From: Ampelocalamus luodianensis
Lineage: Eukaryota > Streptophyta > Magnoliopsida > Poales > Poaceae
Assembly (NCBI GenBank): GCA_036346255.1
Contig: CM070619.1
Coordinates: 28,960,342-29,024,341 of the forward strand
Reading direction: 5' to 3'
Length of the DNA: 64,000 bases
Of this stretch, positions 23,350 to 34,777 are shown one piece after another (position 1 is the first letter of the stretch; every line of letters starts with the position of its first letter). The position numbers and the translations under genes were made by a program. A model generated the notes under the pieces. That model did no database searches. It was not told where the DNA came from and worked only from the letters and a program-made list of their open reading frames with translations.

Positions 23350-24582
23350 AATTGCACTTGCACCATAGTCTTCTTACCGCAGGAAAGCTTGTGTCCTGCT
23401 ATGAAGAGAATTTACTATTCCTGTACAATAATCGTTTGTTCCACGTTTAGTGGTTTTACCTGCTATGGCTACCTAACCTACTAGCTGCAATGTACTAGCA
23501 ACAAAAGTAAGAACATGTTGCATATTGCAGCATCAGGCTACGGGTAGATTGTTAGCTCCCTACTGGTAAATGAAATAGGAGGAGCATATGTGCGTTTACC
23601 CGAGTTAATCTCGTACTCTTAGATGACGAGCGTGCTGCTATTGTTTTCTAATGTGATGTTTGGGATTAAGCAAAACCGTGCCGCGACACCTAGTTTCTTG
23701 TCAAAGGGGTCCCAATAAGATTTGAGTACGACGCACGACGCGAGACAAAGCCCACCTGTGCTGTGATCAACCCACCTGCTGGAGTTTATACAAGAGCTAG
23801 GCGGGATCACTTGGTGCGTGTAGTCTGTGAAATTTGCTCTGCTCGTTCGACCTGAACCAAAGGCGGCTCCGCGGACATCTCCAGCTCAAGTCCGGCAAGG
23901 CTGGCAATCGTCGTCGGAGTTGTTGCCAACCACCGCTGATAAAGTATGAACTTCAACTAACGTTGGATAAAGCATGCAGTTTTCCTTTCACCATTGATGC
24001 GCAGTACTGCTGTTTGTTTGATCTGATTAGTGGCATAGAAAGATGTTGATTTCGATTGGGGTTAGCGACGTTTAGCGTGATTGGGTTTTCCCAACCGCGG
24101 GGCATTTGGGCAATCACTTTTGTGCGATTAGCAGGGACGGGGATTGTGTGGACGGCGAGCCGCCTCTGGAGGGAACATGCTGATGGAGGCGGCCATGAGC
24201 TCAGAGCACTGGATGACGCCGAGGAGCCTGACCTTGGCGCCACCGAGGTTGGCGTTTTTACCGCGTCCATGTAGGTGTACTAGTTGCGCTTGCCGGAGTG
24301 GTAGTGGTAGCACCCCGGCGATGAGCTTGGAGGTGTAGTAGCTGGCAGCATGACGGCGGGGCCAGTGGCTCTGCTCGAGCTGAGCGATGACCCGATCACC
24401 GCCATGACCATGTGTGCGCTTGCCGTTCGCACCGTTGCACCTCGTGTTCATTTTGCTATGTTTTCGACCAATTTTTGGCTGCTTCTTTGTGTAAGCTATC
24501 TGGACTTCGGGTCGGAAGAACCGAAGAACGAGGCAGGGTCTCTCCAAAGAGACAAATCTTTTGTTCAGTTAAATAGCTTACT
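22567..24582 (+). repeat. Reticulon 3' half and downstream DNA, duplicated at 57287-59043
   Basis: From the middle of intron 7 through the last exon, 3' UTR and about 1.2 kb beyond, this matches 57287-59043 in the same orientation with few differences. The last exon differs by a single base. The second copy lacks about 220 bases corresponding to 24135-24355. The duplication is therefore recent relative to other repeats here. Confidence 0.9.
23830..24460. repeat. Recurrent 5'-module (copies at 51240, 58530, partly 46140, 63660)
   Basis: Contains CTGCTCGTTCGACCT, a CAATCGTCGTCGGAGTTG segment, TTTCCTTTCACCATTGATGC and TTAGCGTGATTGGG. It then continues into GACGGCGAGCCGCCTCTGGA and CCGATCACCGCC. 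The same order recurs at 51240-51612 and 58530-58930, and ends of it at 63680. Other copies have a splice-donor-like end CTCCTAG/GTAAGT (51390) or CTCCTAG/GTGAGT (46200), suggesting a transcribed, spliced leader. On the minus strand part reads YTYMD-like peptides. I do not recognise a protein family. Confidence 0.55.
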
Positions 24583-24943
24583 AATGTACTTCAATCGTGT
24601 TGAAACTTGTAATTATTTCAATATTTTTTAGGTGGGATTACTTCACTAGTATTTCATATGAGCAATGCTATGTTTACAAACTTTTACACGCTAAATGTAC
24701 ATACAAACTTTGATTAGATAGCATAAAAGGGAGTGGTGGGTAGGTGATTTGCTATGTCTAGCGTGATAAGGGCTTGAAATTATCTAGTATTTGATTGTTT
24801 ATTGCGACACCATGGGCTTATCCAAAGAAAGGCACACAGTACACTTGGATGAGCCAAACTTTCGTGTTTACTGTTTGAGCACACTACTCATGTTGCCAAC
24901 ATGAGCAGGCAAACAATCGATAAAACGAAATAGTAGCAAATGC

Positions 24944-25735
24944 ATAGTTCAGCTGAGAAAGCCAAGTTCCTCATCAGTTCGCTTCTCCAAGAACTGCATG
25001 GCTACCACCAAAAGGGAGAATGTCTTCCCCATTTTGATGAATCGAATGTTGTCGTGACAGATGGGAGAGTGAAACTAAGGTTTAAAATTGGAACCAAAGA
25101 GTGATCCGTTGATACTCCAAAACGATCTGCAAGATACTTGAGACAACAATGTTTGGAGAGTACCCTTCCGATGACATTCCTGAAGACATAAAGCAACAGT
25201 TAGAACTGATGAAAGTCCGATAGTGCCAATTGTATGGAGCATGTCATAAGCACGCACGCTTCTCTAGTCTCTGTTGGGAACAGGTACCAATTATTTAAAT
25301 TATTTATGCAAATGCACGAGCAAATCAATTCTGTGCTGCATCTCACTGCAGCGCAAGGACACATCCTAAATGCCCTGCCATATGGTGATGATTGGGGAAC
25401 AAGATTGCAAGGCAACCTTCTGCTTGATAAGTCATTCAAGTTCAGAAAATATGATCCCAGTAAAGGAACTATTGAATTTCTGGAGTACTACCGGAATACA
25501 GTTTGCGTATAGGATGGAGAGGCACAGCAAGACCTGAAAACCATTGATGTACACTTCAGACGACTTTGAACAGATCTTGGTGGTTATCTTCCCAATGTAT
25601 GTACCTGCCGATCATGCAACAAGAGCTTCAGAAGGAAAACCAACTGAGTGGTTTGAATCTTCATCGTCTATTTCCAACTTCCAAGTGATGTGCTGCATGC
25701 TGGAAACTACAAATATTCCGATTGTGTAGTCCTGT
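24944..25735 (+). pseudogene. Kinase/KEN-domain (IRE1/RNase L-like) pseudogene
   Basis: Homologous along its length to 53470-54277. The first part reads LISSLLQELHGYHQKGECL then PHFDESNVVVT, aligning with the kinase catalytic loop; the HRD-like triad is lost. After several stops, the KEN-like half is open at 25234-25512 (THASLVSVGNRYQLF, ALPYGDDWGTRL, IEFLEYYRNTV). It stops at the point where relatives have the catalytic His, then resumes in another frame (DDFEQILVVIFP). It is dead by frameshifts and stops. It lies 1.6 kb downstream of the reticulon gene in the same orientation. Confidence 0.65.
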
Positions 25736-26273
25736 TGTCTGCAAAGGAACATGGATCGATTTTGTACAATTATGTACACGACACAATTTTGAACAATCTG
25801 TAAGTAATTCGTTTCATATCTGAAACTTCAATAACCATTTATGGTAATGTAACATTTGAGTATACTCTTTGTAATGAAGGAGGAACCTTTCGTTCCATTG
25901 CCGTCAGAGTATGTTGTCGCAGTCTGAGGAATAAACTCCGGTTGTATTTCGTTCAGAGTATACTCTTGTGAACTGCGGATGAATTTCAGTTGTGTTTCAA
26001 TGGCTAGCTGCACACAAAGTCACAAACACACACTGTGGCAATGTCACTGCCATTGCTACCATTGCTATATCTGAGAAGTTATGTGTTCTGTTGCTCATGT
26101 TGGTCTTTTTGCCAGGGTGCTTTGCAGTTTTGTTTAGTGTCTTTGTTGTCTTTGATCTGGGCATTGATAAGTGAGGGTGACGGCTGCTGCAAAAGTTCCT
26201 GTATATCAACCTGGCTTCTTGAACTTTTTTTTAAGTAGGTAGTCCGTTTTATAATAAAATAATAAAATAGTTA

Positions 26274-26520
26274 CTCCCTTTGATTTCAAATATAAGTCGT
26301 TTTGGATATTGGCACGATCACTTTGACTATCAATTATTATGAAAATATGTTGTTTCAAATAAAAATAATTATACATTACAAAAGTATATTTCATGATAGA
26401 TTTAGCAATACCAATTTTTATGTTGTAAACCTTGGTAATTCGTTATATATTGATGGTTAAAGCTAAAAATATTTAACCAGTACATATTCTAAAACGACTT
26501 ACATTTGGAATCAGATGTAG
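26274..26520. mobile_element. Stowaway MITE (Tc1/mariner type)
   Basis: 247 bases with terminal inverted repeats beginning CTCCCTTTGATTTCAAATAT and ending in its near complement CATTTGGAATCAGATGTAG. It is flanked by TA on both sides (26272-26273 and 26521-26522). The CTCCCT start and TA duplication are the hallmarks of grass Stowaway elements. AT-rich interior, no coding capacity. Confidence 0.88.
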
Positions 26521-26522
26521 TA

Positions 26523-26830
26523 TATCTTAGCCTGAACAACTGAGTGACGCCAATGGAAGGGAAGAACGCAAAAACATCCTCCAGATGGAGCGAGAATTGC
26601 AGATGTAGGTGCCAGCGGCAGAGCGACGTAGTACGAGTTGGGATTCTAGTCAGACCGGCCAATCAGCACTACTGCTCCTGGGGACTGAGTGCATCCGGTG
26701 GCTTTGCCTGCCTTAATTCTCAGACAAGCTCCGGCAAGCCACTGAACTGTATCAGGATCACCGTTACTGGTACATCCATGTCGTGGCACACAGTACACCA
26801 CTTTTCATCTCAAATTCCGTGACAAATCTG
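26523..26830. other. No feature recognised
   Basis: About 300 bases of mixed composition between the MITE and a degenerate repeat. A short open frame exists but has no recognisable domain or partner exon. Confidence 0.35.
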
Positions 26831-26879
26831 TACCTCAACACAAGGGGTATAGATGATGGAAGAACACATGTATGATCCC

Positions 26880-27310
26880 GTAGAAATCAGGACATAGATG
26901 TGATAATTTGAAACACAAATTAGGATAATTGTGAAAGCAAATCGTTGCAATTTCGGAAGCAAATCTGAGAGCAATGTGAGGGCCAATCGGTGAAAAATTG
27001 GGGAGCAAGTTGTTGCATATTTGCAAGCAAATCCGTACAAATTTGTGTAAATTCGATCAAGATCAAAGCAGATAGCATTTCAAAAGCAATTATGGGAGCA
27101 ATTTGAGATCAAAATGATGCTAATTTGGGAGCAAATTGATATGATTTTGGGAGCAAACCAATACAAATTTGTGCGAGTTCAAAAATCAAAGCTGAGACCA
27201 ATTCGAAAGCAAATAAGTGCAAAATTTGGGAGCAAATCAAACAAACCCGCGCAAATTCAAGAGCTAATCGGTGTGAATATGGGAGCAAAATTGGTACAAA
27301 TGCACACCTT
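26880..27310. repeat. Degenerate ~128-bp tandem repeat (GGGAGCAAAT)
   Basis: Words such as TACAAATTTGTG followed by ATCAAAGC and AAAGCAA recur at about 27033 and 27160, and weakly near 26905. Each is preceded by GGGAGCAA. The spacing is about 127-129 bases with shorter internal periodicity of GAGCAAAT. It is AT-rich and noncoding. Confidence 0.6.
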
Positions 27311-27479
27311 CATGTGCCTGACAGAGTGTGCCAATCCATTTCTTTGTGCAAATAAAACCCCGTGTAAACGTCAAACCTATGTCCCCCACGAGCAGTCACA
27401 AACGCCCCGGTCCTTGTCTTTGCATCATTGGCAAGGTCCTTGTGTGGATATCATGAAGATATGTTCATGATCTTAGAAT

Positions 27480-29415
27480 AATGATACAATTAGCAATGGT
27501 GGTGACGATTTGTCGAAACACTAGTTTTCAGCAAATTTCAGAAACTGTCAGGCTTTAGGTGGTCTGACCGGCCATGGACGGCGATCTGACCGGCCAGGGC
27601 TTTCGCCAAGAGGCTTACGGTCAGACCGATCAAGGGCGATTGTCTAACCGGCCAAAAAGGTGACTTTCGAGTTTGGAGCCAGGCCAAAAATAGAAGGTGT
27701 AGGCAAAAGAAGGAATTCTTCTGCACCTGGTCTCATAATTTTTGGATCTCGAGTCAAAAGTTTTATTCATTTTAAATTTCCCAAGAGGTTTTGGATTTCC
27801 AGGGAGCAAATTTGGCTAAGTCCCTGTGCTAGCGGTCAGACAGCCATAGATGGCGGTCTAACCAATTTTATCCTGTTCGCTGGCCGGCAAGGCGGCAATG
27901 ATCGTAGGTTAGGTTATTTTTATGGTTTTCAGTGCATATGTGTTGCATGATGCATGTTTTGACTAACGTAGATCAAGTTGCGAAGAACTTATTCCCAAAA
28001 TTAATTTTTTTAGTCTATTGTTGTGCATAAGGTTTGGAGGTCAACGGCAGTCAACGGTGAGGATGATCGAGACTAGACTTGGAGAACTAAGGTCCAAAAT
28101 GATCGAGGATGCTAGGTGAAGTCAGTGAACTCAAACATGGCGCAAAATAGACAAGTATAACCGAACAGGAAGTTCGATGCGACGAGTTGCATCTAGCGGC
28201 GTAGGGGTCGGTGCAAGCGCCATGGTTGTTTGGGTATGAGTCGAATGGGAGCGACTTGCTAATATGAAGAAAGTCGTTGATCATCCTATACGTGGCAAAG
28301 CATAGGATTACTTCATGAAGATTGGACTCGGTCTTTAGAGAAGGATCGATGAGTATTTTGGTAACTTCACCAAAATACCGTCTTGGTGACCTTTTGTTAA
28401 ACCACGGTGTAAGACGGCGCAAGAAGAGGCGGTTTAGGTCAAGTGAAGATAAATATCACGAAGAAACGGATTTGGGAAGCCCAATTGGTTATCCGCTTTG
28501 AGAATCGTGCGTGAGTGTAGACCCGTTTGTATGTAGGCTTAACGGGTGTCCGTTAGGTCTTCTCTCTCAGTCTAGCCTCCACTATAAAGGAAATATCCAA
28601 ATGTGGAATTCTCAAGTCCTTCCAAGTGAAAAACCCTAATTTATGATTTAGGGATTTTGGAGTAGTTGAGGCTAGGGTTTATGAGAGATGAATTGATTGT
28701 GTACTCACGAGTTGAGATTTTGTCCTCCATAGTGGAGTTGTTGTAAACTAACATCTATCTCAAATCAATCCAAGCAAGATTCCTTCAAGATGAATCTATT
28801 TTTGTTCTTACTTTATCTTTAGTGACTTTTGAGTTTTTGGTAATCTTTTGATTTTTCTTTGGTTTCTTGTTGTGATCTTGCTTGTTGTGATATGTGAGAA
28901 TGCATTTAGAATTATCTTGATCATCTTTTACCAACGAGCAAGTTTTGATACTAAAGTTTGGCTTTCCTAAGTTCTTATGCTCTCCTTCCCTCATTTATGA
29001 AATTTATGGAACATTGGTCTTGATCTCCCCGATCGTCGATTGAAATATGTTCTTGACCTTCTTGATGAGTTATGGTTGAAATTTGAGAGGATTTAGGTTA
29101 CCAAATCAAAAGTTGAGTCGATTGATGATTTTGCCTTCACGCTGGTTTAATTATTCATAGTGCTGGAGGTCAGACCGCCCCTAGTGAGTGGTCAGACCAC
29201 TAGGCCATCGATCAGACCGCCCAACCTGAGATGTCGACCGCCCAACCTGAGAGATCTGGTCGCCCAACTTACTTTGATTTGAGTTTTTGGTATTTTTGGT
29301 TATTGTGTTTCGAGGTTTTAATTGGATTCAATAAAAGACTTCGTTGTGCTTGTACTTCGATTTTCATAGCTATTAAAGTAAAAATTAAATTGAATCTGAT
29401 CAAAAAAAAAAAATA
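27480..29415. mobile_element. Unclassified retroelement-like noncoding block
   Basis: Contains GGTCAGACCGGCC-type words at 27550-27870 and 29160-29280. The first block matches 11520-11705 in opposite orientation. A CTATAAAGG box occurs at 28581, followed by leader-like sequence, and the block ends with an A tract (29401-29412). No retroelement protein could be read. It may be an LTR/leader remnant or a non-autonomous retroelement. Confidence 0.35.
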
Positions 29416-29419
29416 ATAA

Positions 29420-30090
29420 TACTTCTATTCATTTCTCTTATCGCGATTTCGATCCAACACCATGTCACGAAGAGACCGCGTGGGCGAACGCACGCACGGA
29501 ATGAATAAGGCATTGGTTTTCTTCGAGAAGGATCGGGGGATAGAGCTGTCCAGAACTTAAGACTGCGACGGGGCTGGAATAGTTGCACTTTTCTCGGGGT
29601 CCATTGCCCCCCATACAACTCGTCGTTTTCTTTTACACACAGCTTACTCTGTAAGACCACTGATAAGTGGGTCCACTAGCTTACCATGCATCTAAGCCGC
29701 GGTTGTCAGTGTGCTATTCGACAGTCAATGTCAAGGATATGTTAGAGGCGTAGCGTGCCCTGTGCTGGTGTTGCAGTGTATAACAGGGATTCAAAATATC
29801 AGACTGATAATCGGTTACTATCGGCCCGTTAGGAATTCAAATCGGGTTCAAAAAATTTGATTTATTTGAATTTTATTTTAAAAAATCAAATTTGCTTGAA
29901 TTTTATTTTTGAATTTGAGTTTTTATTTTAAATTCGAAAAATTCAATTTTCTTTTTTAAAAAAATTCGGCCAATTTTCAGCCAAACCGGTCCTACCCCGC
30001 CTCCCACGTTAAAATATTGTCCATATTTCCTCCCACAACAACAATGGCCTCAGCAGATAGCGCAGAAAAACGTTACCACGAGAGCTTACA
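29420..30090. other. No gene; AT-rich spacer
   Basis: The sequence from 29820 to 29970 is dominated by AAATTTGATTT-like words. No open frame with a recognisable domain and no terminal repeats were seen. Confidence 0.35.
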
Positions 30091-30095
30091 GCTTC

Positions 30096-30235
30096 TGTTA
30101 CAATTGGTTCGTAACAAGCCAGACTAGTTTCTTTGCTCTCGATGATTCTCGTGTTATTAATCAGGTTGTGCGCGGCCTATTTGACTTTATATATTTTTTT
30201 TGTTACAATTGGTTCGTAACAAGCCGGACTAGTTT
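30096..30235. repeat. 35-bp direct repeat, two copies 105 bases apart
   Basis: TGTTACAATTGGTTCGTAAC plus AAGCC(A/G)GACTAGTTT occurs at 30096-30130 and 30201-30235 with one difference. Each copy contains a short inverted motif (GTTAC...GTAAC). The second copy lies about 60 bases outside the CACTA terminus at 30299. Confidence 0.75.
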
Positions 30236-31674
30236 GCTGGTAAAAAAAACGCTGGTGTATAATTAGCAAGTGAAAAACGGTACCACTTCTCGTATCCTCA
30301 CTACCAGAAACCAGTATTTTCCCAAGTGCCCCAAACACCCAGTAAAATACAAAAAACACTCGAGAACAACATCCCCAAAGGTCAACCTTCGGAAAATACC
30401 ACTCATGATCCTTTAGTCGGTAGAAAAATGGTTTTCTGAGTATTCCCGAGATTTACACTCGGGAGAAATAACTTTCCCGAGTGTTCTGGCTTACACTCGG
30501 GAACATAAAACACTTAGGAGAATAGTTCGCACAACGGGTTCTCCCACTATAACGGAATACTTTCCCGAGTGTATGTCAACCAAGGACACTCGGGAATCAA
30601 GTTTCAGTCCTGAGTGTTTTTCAACAAATGACACTCGGGAAATAGGTTATCAGCCACACAGGAAACATACTTCCCAGCGAATGCAGCTCAATTTTATACA
30701 TACAATGTGCATTTCATATAATACATATTCCACCACAAGGTATCACCAATGTACAAGTCATTACATATATAGATTCGACAACAACATTGACATAATGTTC
30801 AAGTTCACGATTGACACAATTCTTCAGTATTGAGCCACATCAATGACAGCACATCGGCTATGCAATTCTTTTTATATGTATGAACAACAGTTTATGCGCA
30901 TACTTCTCAAGATGAGACAAGGCACCAATTATATGGCACTGCACAAATTCAATTCTGTATTCTTTCCTTGAGAGGTAATTTCTATTCTTTGTGTAAAAGA
31001 TGTATCTGCTCATGTACACAAAGAATAAAGAATATGTTACAAGAAAAACTCTGGGAATCAGATTCTGCTAACTACAAAGCTGGTTGCAGAGTTGGTTGAT
31101 CTTATCTTCTATAACATCAGCTATAATGTAGCTTCGGTTTATGCATGTACCTTCACAAGTCAAGTTCAAGGTATTCGCTCGTTGAATTGCCTATAAGGGA
31201 AAAGAATTTGGTAATATGCATAGCAAAGCGAACAACAGCGTGCATGTTGAACTGTAAAGGAGCATCTCTTACACAGCTAGCTTCAGCGTTTAGCCAAAGC
31301 AACATTTGACACTATATTAAATGGTCTAGTGTTCATAGATTTGGCATTGAGTCAATCAATCAAAAGGGTAGTTCATTTAGTTCATACATATCCAAAAATA
31401 CATTTTGGTTCACTACCTAGTGGGCTTAACTTGCTTGTTATCCTTCTAGAAATAGAGAATGATAACTATGGATCTTTACAAGCAGCGTACATATTATCAC
31501 AAATCTGTGAGCAGCAATAAGCATGCCAAAACAACACTATTCATAATTGCATACACTATGCTTGTAATTTCTTCAGCTTGTTGTGTTTCGTTTGTTGGCA
31601 GTGATGTGATAAAAGCAGTTGGGAGAGCCAAGCAAGAAGGCAGTTTGGACTATCTTATTGTGCCATATGTTGGT

Positions 31675-31842
31675 GATGAGTTGCACTTCCATCTTTTTGT
31701 AGGAACACAACTGAGATAGTGACACCAAGAAGGAACCCAGATATAAGGCCCCCAATATGAGCAAAGTTATCCACCCTGGGAAGTATCCCAATAGCCAAGT
31801 TCACCACGATTACAAATACCAGAGTTAATAGCGCTGCCACCT
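31675..31842 (-). pseudogene. Captured rhomboid-protease exon
   Basis: On the minus strand, after an acceptor-like TTTTTCAG, the frame reads VAALLTLVFVIVVNLAIGIL then PRVDNFAHIGGLISGFLLGV. This is the last-but-one membrane region of plant rhomboid intramembrane proteases, including the catalytic His in NFAHIGG and the GxxxG-like GFLLG. The normal continuation (loop and last helix) is missing: the frame goes on into unrelated sequence and stops. No exon carrying the catalytic Ser (GxSG) was found in the window, so only a fragment was captured. Confidence 0.7.
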
Positions 31843-32603
31843 GAAAAAGGAAAAAATCACGACATTTAAGTGTAGAACATAAATACATACTCTTTTGACT
31901 GAAAACCACATGAGATGCATTCAAACTGATGCACATGGGTCACCTTCCTAGATCCTGCAGTTCCAAAGGATGGTATAAGCTTGGAGTTCAGTCACATAGC
32001 ACCAAGATCATAAGGAAATATCAGGGTCATTAACTCTTACTGCCCCCCCCCCACCCCCCCATCGTTAACGTGATGAAACAGAACCAAATATTAACAAGCC
32101 ACCATACTAAAGAGAAGATAGATTGATCATATTGTTAAGTAAGAAATTACTGATATTGTGATGCTAGTCGACTAGTCATTGTTCTCTCTCCATTGAGACG
32201 CAACAAAGGACACAAAATAAAAGTAAAAAGATTGCACTCAGATTCTTACTTGAAGCAGGTGGATATCCCTTGAAACGAGAGCCTCATCATGACTCATGAG
32301 TAAGAGGTTATCCTTCAAGGCAAACAACTTCAAGAATATGCACATTGTTCCGTTTTTCAAGTTAAAGACAGTAATTAAAAAGCCACAGAGAATGAAACGT
32401 TAAAGATAACAATTAAAAGTCCATCAAGAATGAATCTAACTAGTTTTGTGCTAGCATTATCCACTATGGCAATGTGACAATAACATAAGTGAGAATGAAA
32501 ATAACTAGCTTACTATGAGCCACTATTTTGACTCAGTAATAATACTAACAATCTAACATGCTCACGAACAGCACAGGCTTTCCACAGAAACAACAATAAA
32601 TAT

Positions 32604-32760
32604 ACCTCCTCATTCTCCACTGTGTGAGCAAGTGGCATGATGATCTGGCTCCTAGAAAATCTCATGGGCCGCAACCTAGGAAGCGAACACACGCTTGTTT
32701 TCAGTGCTGAAGCCAAATACGCATCAATATTGTAATCAGCCCATTCAGATCTATGCCACC
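32604..32760 (-). pseudogene. Unidentified minus-strand exon-like fragment
   Basis: An open minus-strand stretch reading WADYNIDAYLASALKTSV and LRPMRFSRSQIIMPLAHTVE, ending at a donor-like GAG/GTATAT (32604). It has normal-looking amino-acid composition and lies between the rhomboid and DUF21 fragments in the same orientation, so it is probably another captured exon. I do not recognise the family and no function is claimed. Confidence 0.35.
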
Positions 32761-33066
32761 TCAGAAATCGAACTAGTACCACTAGTGGAACACTCCAAAA
32801 TACCAAATAAAGGAAGAAGGATGTAAGGATTTAACACAGTTGATTTAATAACTAAAACTTCTAAAAATGGGAAAGCTGGTTTTAAAGCACTCAAATCTGT
32901 AGTGTACAATGTCTTTATGAAGACCAAAATTGTCTATAATAACCACTTTTCTTAACAATAGTTATGGCAACAATTGAATAAGAATTCTAAAATTAGCAGT
33001 CAAATTATAACATCTCAAATACATTAAGATTGCAAAACTTTGAGGCGCACAGCCAGCCATACTTAC

Positions 33067-33152
33067 CCAAAAGGGTTACTTGCATCCCTTAGAGGGTTTT
33101 GAGGGGTAGTCACATTTGATTCGCAGCTTGTATCATTTGCCAATGAAGTCTG
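33067..33152 (-). pseudogene. Unidentified short exon-like fragment
   Basis: On the minus strand the frame SLANDTSCESNVTTPQ...NPFG ends at a strong donor TTTTGG/GTAAGT. It lies between the DUF21 exon and the unknown exon at 32604-32760 and has the same orientation. It is not the expected second exon of the DUF21 gene. Source gene unknown. Confidence 0.3.
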
Positions 33153-33552
33153 TAACAAATCAGAAGATGTTATCAGGAAAAAGTAGGGTAAAATTAGAAC
33201 AATCTGGTTGATTTTCTAACATCCCAAGGACCAATTCATGGCAATTCTAAACCAGCTGATGCATATGTGCGCTAGAGGGTTCCAATGGAGGCAACATTCA
33301 TGGATTGTAAACTTGGAACTGCCCAGTCACCTTAACCATCTCCCAGAGACAGCTGCTGCCCCTACCATGCCATATCCTACCTCCATCACCCAGTGAAGTA
33401 AATTGATTGCATAATAAGCAGCATGAGCATCATGATTCATATAAGATGAGCCTAACTCTATCGTGTTTCGACACCAATTGCAAAATCCAAATACTAGTAA
33501 GTAGTAACAGTGAAGTTAAAAATGGATTTTCAGGCACTTGCTATACACGCAC

Positions 33553-34128
33553 CTTCCAGGGCCAGAGCGTGGTGATGGAGGTCTCGGCCATGGAGAAGAA
33601 GGCTAACAGGTCGAGCAACGCAGCGAGAATGAGCCCCTGCTTCCTGAGAAGCTACAGAATCTGTAGCACCCTGGGCCAGCTACCGCGCAGTGCCATCCCG
33701 CCGATCCCCACGGTTGCCTCCACCGCACCGAATGCTCCTGCTCCCTTTCCCACTCCCGCCGCAGCGGCCCCCATAGCCAACACCTGGTGGGACCACGCCA
33801 CCGCCACCGCCAGCGCGCCACACGCCACCGCAACCCTCCTCACCGCTGCCGCCCGCCCAGCGTCATCCTCCGCCTCCACCACAGGCGAGGGAGTGGCCGT
33901 CACCCGCAGGGGCAAAGTGGAGGCAGAGATTGGGGCGAGCAGGTGGGGCCTGGCACCGGCGCAGCTGCGAAGCTGGGTAGAGGAGGGGGACTTGGTGGGG
34001 GACTGGAGGGACTGGAACCGCGGGAGCTTCCCGCTGCCGAGCAGCAACGAGGCTGTGGAGGTGGAAGGGGTGGACGTGGTGCTTATCGTCGGTGGCGGCG
34101 GCGGCGGGGAGGGAGTGAGGAGTTCTAT
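33553..34128 (-). pseudogene. Captured exon 1 of chloroplast DUF21/CBS-domain protein
   Basis: On the minus strand this encodes a plastid-targeting-like, Ser/Thr/Ala-rich head (ELLTPSPPPP onwards), a hydrophobic stretch (VAVACGALAVAVAW) and the start of the first DUF21 helix: QGLILAALLDLLAFF then SMAETSITTLWPWK. It ends at a donor AAG/GTGCGT. This resembles the first exon of plant DUF21-CBS proteins such as At3g13070/At1g55930 (CNNM/CorC-like membrane proteins). The codon where a start is expected, just before ELLTP, is ATA (34128-34126), and an in-frame TAG follows VLQIL. The remaining exons are absent. It is a broken captured fragment. Confidence 0.7.
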
Positions 34129-34777
34129 GGGAGGAGGGGGCTAGGCCTAGGTGGCGAGGTGGGTGGGTGGCCCTCCATGGGCATCGTAGGGAAGCGCAGA
34201 GGGCCGGAGAAGGGAGGAGGCGGGCGACGCTCGGGAGCAGGGAGGAGGCGGACAGCACTGGGGAGGAGGGAGGAGGGGAGGAGGTGCCGCAACGGCGAAG
34301 GAGGAGGAGTCGGGGGAGGAGGCGTCTTAGCGGCGGAGGAGGAGGAAAGCGTGGGCACAGAAGGAGGAGGAAGGTGCCTGTCACGGACCTGCCTGACGGC
34401 CTGACTTGGATTTGGCTTCAATCGTGGGCCACGGCCCATGAGGCATGAGAGAAGGGATCAAGTCGGGTATAACAAGAGGCAAGGGCAGCGAGCAGAAGAC
34501 ATCGAAGATTATTCAGTTAGCCACGGCTCTTCTCTTCCTCCAGCTTCTTCCCTTTCCCCAACCTCTGTATCTCGTTCCCATTTCCCTGTTGTTCTTCCTC
34601 TACCTCCATTCTCTCTTCTAATTCCTCCTCAGATCCACATCAATTGTATCCCCAATACTTGTAACCTATGTTTTGGATTGGCAAACTTAGCTCTACCTTG
34701 GTGTTCTTCAGTGATATCAATCGGGTATGTGACAATTGGTATCAGAGCCATCAATTCGTGGGAGTTCTAGTGCTGAG

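Noticed and set aside
33787..34448. Plus-strand Gly/Arg-rich frames
   Set aside because: They lie opposite the captured DUF21 exon and in purine-rich leader sequence; no domain.
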